NCBI GenBank assembly: GCA_026182355.1
Contig: JAPFBL010000243.1
Coordinates: 310,001-374,000 of the forward strand
DNA from: Hermatobates lingyangjiaoensis
Lineage: Eukaryota; Arthropoda; Insecta; Hemiptera; Hermatobatidae
DNA: 64,000 nt
Direction: 5' to 3'
Shown: positions 43,536 through 52,774 of the stretch, piece after piece
Layout: the number at the start of each line of letters is the position of its first letter
Position numbering within the stretch: the first letter of the stretch is position 1
The notes under the pieces: model-generated
What the model was told of the DNA's origin: nothing
The model's database searches: none
The model's input: only the letters and a program-made list of their open reading frames with translations
Program-made: the position numbers and the translations under genes

Positions 43536-43555
43536 CCTCGATAGGACTGATAACA

Positions 43556-43680
43556 CAGTTGACTGTCGTGCCTCCGTCAATTCACTCTTCTCCTGAGGAC
43601 GCTATGGCGTTCGACTTATTGAAAAGTGAGCCCCTTGTTAGGTTTCTTTCCATGTGTCATAATTTATTTTAATTATACAT
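43556..43680 (+). mobile_element. ATAT-family hammerhead unit, decayed
   Basis: GTTGACTGTCGTGCCTCCGT leads to CTGAGGA (43593-43599) and a CGC..GCG hairpin. TTCGACTTATTG stands where GTCGAAATATTG is expected. GAAAAGTGAGCC and TTTTAATTATACA follow. The conserved GAAA is lost, so it is a relic. The preceding 38-bp array ends at its edge. Confidence 0.5.
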
Positions 43681-43689
43681 ACACACACA

Positions 43690-43790
43690 TATATATATAT
43701 TATTCAAAATGGTTGCAGTTTCTGCATTCACGACCTTTTTATTAACAGATTCTAACCTCCTGGCCATTTTCCTTATTGTAGTAGGTAAAC
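43690..43790 (-). pseudogene. PLE N-terminal fragment
   Basis: The minus strand reads LPTTIRKMARRLESVNKK, then VVNAETATIL, NNIYI and TA-rich sequence. It shares the NAETA motif with 27640 and 28700 and again ends at the Ile-Tyr codons. Confidence 0.6.
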
Positions 43791-43799
43791 TATAAATCA

Positions 43800-45170
43800 A
43801 GTTCACCAATGATATTTCCAAGTAAATAGGTCCAAGGAACGAAAGAAATTTAATAACATGGTCTAATTGTATATTCACCTTACACTAATAAGTGCTTTCA
43901 ACAATGATATATTATCCTCACGTTTACAAATAAAATAAATAAACCAAACAAAGAAAGTTATATATGATATTTGGTCCAAGTTTCATTCACAAGTGAAGGC
44001 ATGGGTAGATTGAAGGGGGGGGGGGGAGTGGGAAAGAAAGTGATATATATATATATAAGCGTGTGGTCATGTATGTGCGTGTTTGGAGAACAGTTTTTAA
44101 ATACCTACTAAAATATATTTAAGAGATTATTTACCCAAACATGTATCATTTCTAATCAAATTATCATCTCAACTTTTTCCACTCGTATATTTATCATTAA
44201 ATCGCTTTTAAATATTTTATTTAAATTTTTTTCATAAGGCTATTAAAAGATATTGTAATAAATATAAAGTCGCTGTAAATGAAAATCATTTGCGACTTTC
44301 AGAGATTAGGTTATGATGGAGAAGGGGAAGAAGAAATGGTTTTTGAAGAGACGCACAATGAATTCACGACGCTTTGGCGTTCCCACCGGCCTTTCTTTGT
44401 CACCCTCGGTCCCTTTGTCAACCTACCTCGCCAACTTTTTCTACCAACCATTTCTAATTCCCCTACAAATCTTCCAATTCTATTTTTTCAACCATTTCGT
44501 GCCTAAAATATTACCTTTGTATAATTGTGACACCAGGCTTTGTTAACTGTCTTCTTTTGCTAAGGGTAGAATATGTTGGATAGCATAAACTATAATGAAA
44601 TAAACAAAAAAAAAAGACATATTTTTTGTGATAAAAAAATATCAAAAATGTAATCATGATTGAAAATATATTTCAAATAGAACTAGAATCATAGTTGTGT
44701 AAACTTGACACCTGTGGTTGACGAGGAGAAGTTGCCCTAAACTAGTAGCAATGGCAGATGTCATTTTTAATTCAAGTATTTTAAGGAAGTAAGCGTAACT
44801 AAAAAGTTATTTTCGATGGAAATTTATAGTTCAAGTTTTATTTACAGCTCTTAAAACGGAAAGTCTCTAAATATTCTTTGGCAACCATTTTATTAAAATT
44901 TTGTTTATTGTGACTACATGTTTATTCAGAACAAAAAAATAATATACCATCTTATCTCGTACATAATTATCGTAAATCAATAGATAACTAACGTTTACTT
45001 ACATTGTAAAACATTCAAATAAAGTAATAAAATTGTTTAAAAAATAAAATCTTTGCAAGAAACTAAAATCAAATGACTAAATACAGCACAACATCAATAT
45101 TTCAATAGAGAATCACGACAATCAGAGCGGCCCATACAAAGTAAGCAAAGAATTCCCTGAGGATATCCAA
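43800..45170. other. No supported gene; G run at 44015
   Basis: 44015-44027 is a run of 11-12 G followed by (TA)n at 44043. 44279-44546 is open in two overlapping plus frames (74-77 codons) of unrelated sequence, with no known domain. I do not call a gene. Confidence 0.3.
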
Positions 45171-45251
45171 TAGTGTTCACAACTCTGATAATTCCAATCC
45201 TTTCTCTAATAATTCTTTTACAACAATGCCGTAATATATTCTATAGTTACG

Positions 45252-45253
<2 letters not shown>

Positions 45254-45284
<31 letters not shown>
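45254..45284. repeat. (TA)n between PLE and hammerhead pieces
   Basis: About 30 bp of TA preceding AAAAAGATTTCACATAAACA, the outer hairpin of the AGATCT family. Confidence 0.9.
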
Positions 45285-45288
<4 letters not shown>

Positions 45289-45360
45289 GATTTCACATAA
45301 ACACGTGAAACAACAAACAGTCTCTAATTTTCGGTTTGAACCGTCTTCAGGAGAGATAAG
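45285..45360 (-). ncRNA. Hammerhead-like motif, AATT family, in a chimeric unit
   Basis: Minus-strand motif at 45321-45354: TCTC, CTGAAGA, extra C, GGTT/AACC stem II with a CA loop, GAAA, palindrome AATT, A, GAGA. Stem I (TCTC/GAGA) is perfect. It is fused to the CACGTG outer hairpin of the AGATCT family at 45288-45312. This suggests exchange of ribozyme modules between families. Confidence 0.55.
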
Positions 45361-45537
45361 AGAGGGAAACCAAGCGCACTGGTTCAGAGACGGTTGGAGA
45401 CCAACAGTGTTGCCGCATGCGCGCCCTGTCACAGAAAATAAGGTAGACAGGAATCAATTTATAATTACATTAAATTATTAAATTATTATAAATTAAATTA
45501 TTTTTGTCCGTTTTGGATCGTATTTCCAACGAAAAAG

Positions 45538-45573
<36 letters not shown>

Positions 45574-45589
45574 CGTAAAATTTCCTAAA

Positions 45590-45875
45590 TTTCTTAATAT
45601 ATTTATATATAAATCGTTGAATAACTGACCATATTTTACTGATGTCATTTTCTTCACCAGTTTTTCAAAGTTTCTGAATACCTTCTTCTGTTCTTCATCC
45701 AAACGTTAGAGAATATTAACTAATATTAGAATATTAATTAACTAATGTCAAACGTTTGGATGAAGGAAAAAGGAAGGTACTGAGAAACCTCGAAAATGAC
45801 ATCAGTAAAATACGGTCAGTTATTTAACGAAATATGTTTGAACTGCTCCTAAATTTTACAAAGATACATATGTAA
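45590..45875. mobile_element. Inverted PLE N-terminal pair
   Basis: The left arm, read on the minus strand, gives LDEEQKKVFRNFEKLVKKMT then SVKYGQLFND. The right arm on the plus strand gives LDEGKRKVLRNLEN and, after a shift, MTSVKYGQLFNEICLN. The centre is AT-rich (TAACTAATATTAGAATATTA). Both copies diverge from the centre and carry shifts or stops. Confidence 0.6.
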
Positions 45876-45879
45876 CTAG

Positions 45880-46070
45880 TATAAGAGTGCTAATACTGGG
45901 ACTGCACATGCACGGCCACGGCTCCTTTCCCCCACCCCGACCCTCGTCACCAGCCAATTGCCAAGTCCCAGTGGTACTCTTATACTACTTTTATCTACTT
46001 ATATATATATATGTATATATATTATAATGTATTATATAATATATATATTAGAATTATATATATATAATTA
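45880..46070. other. GC-rich patch and TA-rich tract
   Basis: TAAGAGTGCTAATACTGGGA at 45880 and TCCCAGTGGTACTCTTATAC at 45965 form an imperfect inverted pair around CACGGCCACGGCTCC. It may be another foldback. TA-rich DNA follows to 46065. Confidence 0.45.
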
Positions 46071-46099
46071 AAGTTACAGCTAGAGAACACAAGAAAGAG

Positions 46100-46180
46100 G
46101 ACTAACACTCACGAATCTCGATCATTTCGGCGTCTTGCCGTCTTCAGGAGAGAAGAAGAAAATAAAAAGTTGAAGGAATG
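46100..46180 (-). ncRNA. Hammerhead-like motif, GGC/GCC stem
   Basis: Minus-strand motif at 46116-46151: TCTC, CTGAAGA, extra C, stem II GGC/GCC with an AAGAC loop, GAAA, TGAT, C, GAGA. Stem I is perfect. Stem III (ATGAT) is not a full palindrome. It is related to the motif at 45321 by its TCTC/GAGA stem. Confidence 0.55.
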
Positions 46181-46189
46181 AAGGAACGG

Positions 46190-46400
46190 AGACGTAAATG
46201 CGTCCACTGACCGATACAAACAACGATACAATTACACGCAGTGCAGCCACCTTACCAACGTGGACCCGTTTAGGCTGTGAGTAAATAAAATTATAAAACT
46301 GATATTTAAGTAAAAGGGAGGAGAAAAATAAAAAAGAGAAAGGAAAGGAAAAAAACATAAAACTAAAATTAAACAAATAAACGAGGCTGGAAAAAACATA
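46190..46400. other. Flank of hammerhead unit
   Basis: 46200-46290 is GC-richer and precedes A-rich low complexity. The 84-codon minus frame is F/S-rich and not convincing. Confidence 0.35.
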
Positions 46401-46410
46401 TATATATATA

Positions 46411-46612
46411 TAGGTGTGTTATCTAATAACTAAACAGTCTAGTCGAAGGTTTTGTCCGGTTAAGATTGATGCTTCTTTAAATAATGTAAATTTCATTTTC
46501 TTAGTTAAAAAATTCTTACTTATGCCTATGAAAAAGGTTTTAAATTAAAACCGAAGCGTTTTTTTGAAACTAGAAAATTTGACCGAATCCCGATTAGATA
46601 ACACACCTATTC
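46411..46612 (+). mobile_element. TAGGTGTGTT element with inverted ends
   Basis: TAGGTGTGTTATCTAAT at the left is mirrored by ATTAGATAACACACCTA at the right (17-bp perfect). The inside carries GCCTATGAAAAAGGTTTTAA and TTAAAACCGAAGCG, a hairpin plus a GAAGC variant of GAAAC. It is related to 25138 and 13650. The element is about 200 bp and non-coding. Confidence 0.65.
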
Positions 46613-46689
46613 TAACAAACGGTCGATATATTATTGAATCTGTTATATTTACATTAAAAAAATAGTCACAATAACACGTTATATATATA

Positions 46690-46925
46690 TAACAAGTATT
46701 CACAATAAACACGTGGAATAACAATCAACCATTAAACCTCAAAATGAAATAGGGAAAAAAGACTAAGATCTTTCAACCGTAACAAGCGGTCTTCGTCAGA
46801 GTTAAAAACCCTTGCTTTTTGTACCTTTGGTTTTTTTGACTCTGACGAAGACCGCTTGTTACGGTTGAAAGATCTTAGTCTTTTTTTTTTTTCATTTCAT
46901 ATTGTGATTTGATCAAATATACATA
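46690..46925. mobile_element. Inverted pair, AGATCT family, best preserved
   Basis: Left minus motif 46761-46803 and right plus motif 46838-46880. The right keeps GACT/AGTC, CTGACGA, A, GACCG/CGGTT, GAAA, AGATCT and T. The left differs only by one stem I pair. The spacer is about 35 bp. Left outer end ACAATAAACACGTGGAATAA, right outer end TTGTGATTTGATC. Confidence 0.7.
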
Positions 46926-46929
46926 TTAG

Positions 46930-47730
46930 TACCATTCACCGATTGAAAGGGGCCCATCATGAAATCTTTCGTCATTCATAAGTCAAGCCAAAGTTAGTTG
47001 TTGACGACTTCATAGTGTTTCTATTTTGTCACAAAATTTAATAAAAAAAATGTCAAGCAAATCGAATCACAGAAGAAGTAGCCTAAAAGTAGTATTATTT
47101 TTGTAGTAATATCTAACGGAAGAGATATTACCATTAGTTAATGGATTCATAAACACAGCTGGAAGTGTATCTGACATTCAGCTATGTTCAAGAGTGCAAC
47201 ATGTAGTTTGATTAGAACACTTTGTTAGTCATCCATACTAAATGATGAATTAAAATTATATTTATGGAGTAATATGCAATGATTTCGGATAAAATTGCAC
47301 TGGATAAACAGATAGTACTCTCAGTCAGGTATATGAAATACATACTCATGATTCAATTAAAGAAGGAATGAAAGAAATGTTTAAATTTTTAAACAAAAAA
47401 AAAGATATTTTTTAAAATAAAATTTAAAAATGTTGACTTACGATTGAATTTGAAAACTTTTGAGGAGACTAAAATCATTATAAAAGAAATCAGTTTGAAA
47501 TGTTTTTACTTATTGTAAAGCTGAGTGTAGACCACTCCAGTTTTTTTATTTCATTTTATTCAACATTAAAGTTATGAGGCTGCTGTACTCAATTAACTTA
47601 TCTTTGGGTAAACTTTAGAACGTTTGACAAAAAATAAGGATAATGCCTCATGCAACTTATATTCCAGAGAAAAAGAAGAATAAAACTTTTATCATAAGAT
47701 AAAAATATAAATGAGAGTTATTAATATGAT
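46930..47730. other. No feature recognised
   Basis: AT-rich sequence with no motif or exon that I can support. Confidence 0.45.
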
Positions 47731-47732
47731 AA

Positions 47733-48050
47733 CGGGAGCCTTAGCTCAGTGGTTAACGTATTTGCCTCTGGACTAGTAGTCTGGGGTTCGATTCCCACCT
47801 GGCCTTCGATTTATTCACGTGGAAGGTGAATAAATCTGAGTAAGTTGTCCCTCGGAGAGAACTTTAAGCCGTCAGTCCCATAGCCTGTACGATGTCAGCT
47901 ATTCTTTAAAGATCCCTACTCGAAATGCACTTGAGTTAGGCAAAATATAGGACTCCCAATGTAGAATCTGTAGAATCGCTGATCAAAAAAAAAAAAAAAA
48001 ACGGGTAAACGGCTGACGTTATTACCCGCGAGGGGATCGGTTTAAACAAT
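47733..48050 (+). mobile_element. Full-length SINE, tail type 2
   Basis: Head GGAGCCTTAGCTCAGTGGTT, B box GGGGTTCGATTCCC, body GGAAGGTGAATAAATCTGAG, type 2 tail GTAGAATCGCTGATCAAAAA .. GGTAAACGGCTGACGTTATT, GGGGATCGGTTTAAACAATA. The first bases of the head differ from the GGCCAGG consensus. Confidence 0.9.
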
Positions 48051-48054
48051 AATT

Positions 48055-48680
48055 ACATTTATATGAATAAGTAGCAATATTTTAAGTAATGTTTAATATT
48101 TTTAAAGATTTATAATTTTATAATAAAACACGTTATGGTTCGCTTAAAAGAGGATAAATTTTCCTTTTGAACATGGATTAATCCAGTTAGACATAGAATT
48201 ATTCTATTGAGTTATGCCAAAATCTTGCGACTTCCCTGAATATGGCTGAGCAATTAATTCTCGTTCTTTATAGTTTCAAAAGTGTTTACGTAGAAAAGAT
48301 ATATCCATATGAAAATGTAAATTTTACTTGACTGAAACTTCCGAGATGATATATGCTATTTAACAAAACGATATTAAAGAGACGTTGAACATAATTCAAC
48401 ATAAAACAAGTTTAACAATAAAATTTGGAACAAATTTTAAGAAAAATAGGGTCTATTCCGGGAGAAAAGGGTCCTCCTTGAATACCGAGCGATGCGGCTG
48501 GGGGCATTCCGACTTATCAAAGGTAGAAAAGATTCTTTTTACTGTTTCCGTTCAATCTTTTTTTATTAGTGCCCTCAACGAAAAAAAAAACAAGATAATA
48601 CATTTCTATACTTGTTTAATTCAATGCATATTCATTTTTATTCGGTCGAGTAGAAAAGAAATATTATGAATGGTTAAATC
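48055..48680. other. No supported gene
   Basis: 48430-48540 is GC-richer with a possible donor (TCAAAG then GTAGAA), but it has no acceptor or known protein. The surroundings are AT-rich. Confidence 0.3.
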
Positions 48681-48682
48681 AG

Positions 48683-48745
48683 GGCCTGTCTAGTCTGTGG
48701 TGCAAGAAAGGGGGGGGGGGGCGGCATTTTGAGGGAGTAAAAATA
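48683..48745 (+). mobile_element. Possible DNA-transposon terminus
   Basis: CAGGGCCTGTCTAGTCTGTG followed by a G run and CGGCATTTTGAGGG resembles the tips of some hAT-type elements. Only one end is seen. 48750-49120 is AT-rich with nothing else. Confidence 0.3.
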
Positions 48746-49129
48746 GGAAAATATTAAAATAATGAAAAGGTAACAAAAAACCTGAAATTTTATACCAATA
48801 TGAGTTTTTAAGATCGTAATTGTTTTTGTTTTATTTGTGCAATATTGTTTTTAAACGAAATTTCAACCGTAATATTAGCAAAGTAAAAATACGTAATGTT
48901 TTTGACATTTTTTAAAACTATTTTTATAAAGGGGTTGAAAGTTTATTATATTTGAGTAGGAAGTTAATTTAATAGAACAATTTTTTTATGATTTGAATTA
49001 TACGTTTTTATTTTGAATAATCTTTGGTTTTCTTTGATTACGACTGTATACCTATAGTGTAATAAGATGTAAGTCTGGAGACTAATGACAGTAGCCTAAA
49101 ATTAGATCCTTGATTGCAATTCCATGAAT

Positions 49130-50070
49130 AGAAATATTTTCGGGACGTTTTAGACTTTTCAACTGGCCACGCTTCCTTCATATGCCTTACAGTTTAAGGA
49201 CTACCACAGGATTCATGAGAATTCGGTCGCCCCTTCCGAATAGGGCAATGCCCGTTACCCCGGAACCAGGACTTCCTACTGATAGTTTATTTGACCCCAT
49301 GAGGGCCTCATTATGGGAAGTTTTTAGTACCATAGAGAACGACTCATAAAGATATAGTGACTAATCACCTGGTCCTTGTCAATAAGTTTAGAGAGCCTTT
49401 AAGGTCTCTCTATTCGTAAAAAAAAAAATCTCGAGAGAGGTGGTATCTAATCGTCCCCACTCTGAGATCCCGTCAAAAGTCAATGCCTCTACCAGGCAAG
49501 TACCAGTTGCCCAGTCCATTCAGCTGAGTTCATGGCCCGTTCCCACTGGTAGGGGTTTGGGGTCTCTAAGTCCCCTGGATGCTCAGTAGGCATCCTCCCG
49601 AGAAGTTACTACTTTTCACACAGCGACCACAAGGGTCTACCCAACTTGAGTGAGAACCAACAGCCACTACGAGTCTAACCTCTGAGGCGGGATGGAGGGT
49701 AAACCCTCCTACGGGCCCCAGCCGCTGTAGTACCGGCTTATTTTAAGAGTTTCGGATCAAACTCCGGACCAATGATCTACTGAACCTGCTCAGCTGCAGG
49801 TAAGGTCAGTGGTCTTTGTAGCCCCTGGTTCAAAGAACCTGTGGAAATAAAGCCAATGCAGCCTATAGTAGGGCTGCATGGTCCCACTAGGGGCAAGTTC
49901 TAGACTTTTAAATGTTAACGGATTATCGACAACCAGGGCAGAGGGAGGGCTGCAAATATTATGACCGCTTTGGGAGGTAGAAATAGTTACTATGCCACAG
50001 TCTAATTTGACTATTAAGAAAACATTTAACTATACTGTTAAAGTCCTGCATCACTTGCCAACAATAAATA
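49130..50070 (+). mobile_element. GC-rich repeat resembling a LINE leader
   Basis: About 800 bp of markedly GC-rich sequence without a long frame. From about 49911 a short plus-strand frame reads LLNVNGLSTTRAEGG, reminiscent of the N-terminus of LINE endonucleases (N-x-N-G-L). Soon after, the copy breaks into AT-rich DNA. I read it as the 5' part of a non-LTR retrotransposon with the body deleted. The class is uncertain. Confidence 0.35.
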
Positions 50071-50074
50071 AATA

Positions 50075-51135
50075 ACGAAAATAACAATACAAGAGCAATC
50101 AAAGTGGAAAGGACAAAATTTTAATTCACAAAGGAGAAAAATTTAAAGCAAAATTAAAAATATGTTTTTTTGTTTATTCAGTAGCTTTTGTATTTGTTTA
50201 TGAAGACACATCCGTTGCTCCACCCACGTCCAAGCAGAAATAATAGACGAATTTTTAAATAAATCATTTTTATCAGAGCTTTTTTATTTTTAATATTGAT
50301 TGAAATATCTTCCTGGTTTGAATGCATTTATTTAAATAAAAGTAGCCCAGTTAATCCTCTTTCCCGACACTGTCAACCAATACCCTCTATTGAAATTCAT
50401 TTCTTATACATTCTCCCGTTTAAAACTTATATTTCTGAGAAAAAAAACACTAAATCTTTTATCACAAGATGAATATAAATAAGAGTTATTAATATCACAA
50501 AGTAGCAATATCTGAAGTAATATTTAATATTTTTAAAAGTTTATAATTTTGAAACATTGAAATAAAACACGTCAAGGTTTGCTAAAAAGTTTAAAATTTA
50601 TCATTCTTTACAAAAAATATATTTTAAATATGATCCGTGAATTGGGAAATCTTAATTTTTAACAATCGCTATTAATAAATTGACATTTCTAATTTCACCA
50701 CTCTAATGGCGAATTAAAATGAGATAATTTAATAGATATATTTAATTTAGAGATAAAATATGTATTCTCCTACCATATCAAGTACACCGAATAGATAAAA
50801 TAAAACCCCTTTAAATATTCTTATTTTTAAATAATTGAATAAACATCTTGCTTATCTTAAATCTTAATTGCTTAAGAATAAAATGTATAATTGAACATTT
50901 AGGCACTCATTACCGTTTACACTTACGACTACATATATTTACACTGATCTAACTGCCTAAGGGTCAAAGTAACAGTAACAGAAAGGTATGTAAAACTACG
51001 CTAAAATCTTTTGTAAAAAATACTTGTACACACAGAATCGTGAATACTGAATAATAATTAATAATAGTTAATAGTTATTAACTAATAATAGTTATACGTA
51101 ATTAATTAAACGTAATAACGTAATTAACAATATGA
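50075..51135. other. No supported gene
   Basis: AT-rich. 50400-50600 resembles 47660-47720 and 48060-48130 (GAATATAAATAAGAGTTATT, AAGTAGCAATATCTGAAGTA), the flanks of the SINE at 47733. The segment here lacks the SINE and so could be a pre-insertion duplicate. Confidence 0.45.
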
Positions 51136-51144
51136 GAAATACAA

Positions 51145-51353
51145 TTGATCAATACAAGCAACATTGATAAAAGTTTACTTCCCCGGAGACCATGTTCCTC
51201 CGGGGATATAATGTAGAACCTGGATAATACAAGCAACACTGATAAAACTTTACTTCCCCGGAAACCATGTTCTTCCAGGGATATAATTTAGAACCTGAAT
51301 TATACAAGCAACATTGATAAAACTTTACTTCCCCGGAGACCATGTTCCTAAAG
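51145..51353. repeat. 75-bp tandem repeat, 2.6 copies
   Basis: Unit of 75 bp with ACAAGCAACATTGATAAAA, CTTTACTTCCCCGGAGACCA and a CCCCGGAG..CTCCGGGG hairpin. Because 75 is a multiple of three, the minus strand stays open as a 25-residue repeat (MVSGEVKFYQCCLY...). The third copy is cut by the hAT insertion at 51354. Confidence 0.85.
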
Positions 51354-52126
51354 CAGAGGTGGGAAAACTACGGCCCGCGGGCCACATCCGGTCCGTTGGT
51401 CTTTTCAATCTGGCCAGCTAGCTCTTCAAGACTTTTAACCATAGACACGAGCTAAATTTTTGGCTGTGTATTTTTTTTTCTGTTTTTTAGCTTCTTTCAA
51501 ATAAATGTAGAACTTAGTAGTATCCATTGAACTGACTAATTTTATTTTTCCGTGACAAAAATACAATCTTACTTGTGTAAAATGTAAACAACAAACAAAG
51601 AGGTCTAGCTATTCATACTTGCTGAAATTGGTAGAAACGTTGATCCAAAAAATACTAAAACAGTTGTATATATTTTATGGATATGTTTATATATGTATTT
51701 CTATTTATGTATATAAAGATACATAAATCTATTTAAGTTATCTTTGAGGCCATGAGACAAAATTTGAAAACTGAATAAACTCTTTTCCGAACATCAAAAA
51801 ATGAATTTTCAAAGATATAAAACTCGCGTTCACACTAATAGCTTCAAAGGGAATAGGAGTGGAATAAAATCAAAATACCAATCTGATGAAGAACCGAGGA
51901 CTATATTTTTGTATTGGGTCATATATATTTAAAAGAAATTGATCTTGTAAGGAATTTAAAATTTAATTACTTTGTGTTTTTTATTTCTTACTTTTATTTA
52001 AAACGAGAGTAAAATATAGAAAACAGAGATCGTGGCTGTGGGTTGAAATCTGTCTTTCACTCCGGCACACCTGAGGAATGTTTGAAGTCAATGTGGCCAG
52101 CCAGTGAAAAAGTTTGTGTACCCCTG
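51354..52126 (+). mobile_element. Non-autonomous hAT transposon with target duplication
   Basis: Starts CAGAGGTGGGAAAACTACGG and ends with the complement of CAGGGGTACACAAACTTTTT. The flanks TCCTAAAG (51346-51353) and TCCTAGAG (52127-52134) are an 8-bp target duplication with one change, as expected for hAT. The left end has the CGGCCCGCGGGCC hairpin. About 770 bp with no transposase frame, so it would need outside transposase. Confidence 0.85.
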
Positions 52127-52134
52127 TCCTAGAG

Positions 52135-52755
52135 CCTTGTGGTGTTTGAAGCGACGGTGAAATCAGACCTTCGATAGATAGAGATATAATCAAGGCAGAC
52201 GAACTTATATATTGATTCTGAAAATTTTTATGGTACAAACCCTGTTCTGGTCATTGGTCAAAGGTTAAAACTAAACAAAGAAATTTTTATTTTCAATACA
52301 AGGGGCAAGTAAAAGCGACAGTTTAGCTTGAATCCCGACATGTAAAGTAAATTAGCGAATGAAGTGGTAAAAGGGTTAGATGCCTGTCCACTAATTTGGC
52401 ATGCACCTTGCTGTGCATGGCTAGCTGACACTTGACTCTTGGCAGACAAACTTATCAGAATAGCAATGACTGTTGAGTTAACCCAAAGAAAGATTGAGTC
52501 TTTGCAGTGCTTTCTGTGCCAAAACTTGAGTCACACCTGGACTTGGAACAAAGAGAGTCATTCAAGTGTCCGAATACCCAATCATCTGCAGCCTCAAAGA
52601 CACTAAGCCAAGCTGTGCAATTCTTTATGTTCACATCAAGCTAATTAAAGCGGTTATCCAAATATTCCAAAAAAAAAAAACATTCAGCTCCTGGTCCAAA
52701 ACATCAAACTGAACCACAACGTTCCCAAATGTACTTATTCTAAATTAAAAAAAAA
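52135..52755. other. No supported gene
   Basis: 52440-52650 is less AT-rich and partly open on the plus strand (LQCFLCQNLSHTWTWNKE). It may belong to the decayed element described at 52775. A-rich runs lie at 52668 and 52746. Confidence 0.3.
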
Positions 52756-52774
52756 AAAACTCACATCGACTACA

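Noticed and set aside
43125..43580. 151-codon minus-strand frame with repeated peptide
   Set aside because: It is generated by the 38-bp tandem array. Three frames are open at once, which points to base composition rather than coding.
44279..44546. Two overlapping plus-strand frames of 74-77 codons
   Set aside because: Neither shows a domain or a splice context, and overlap in two frames suggests composition effects.
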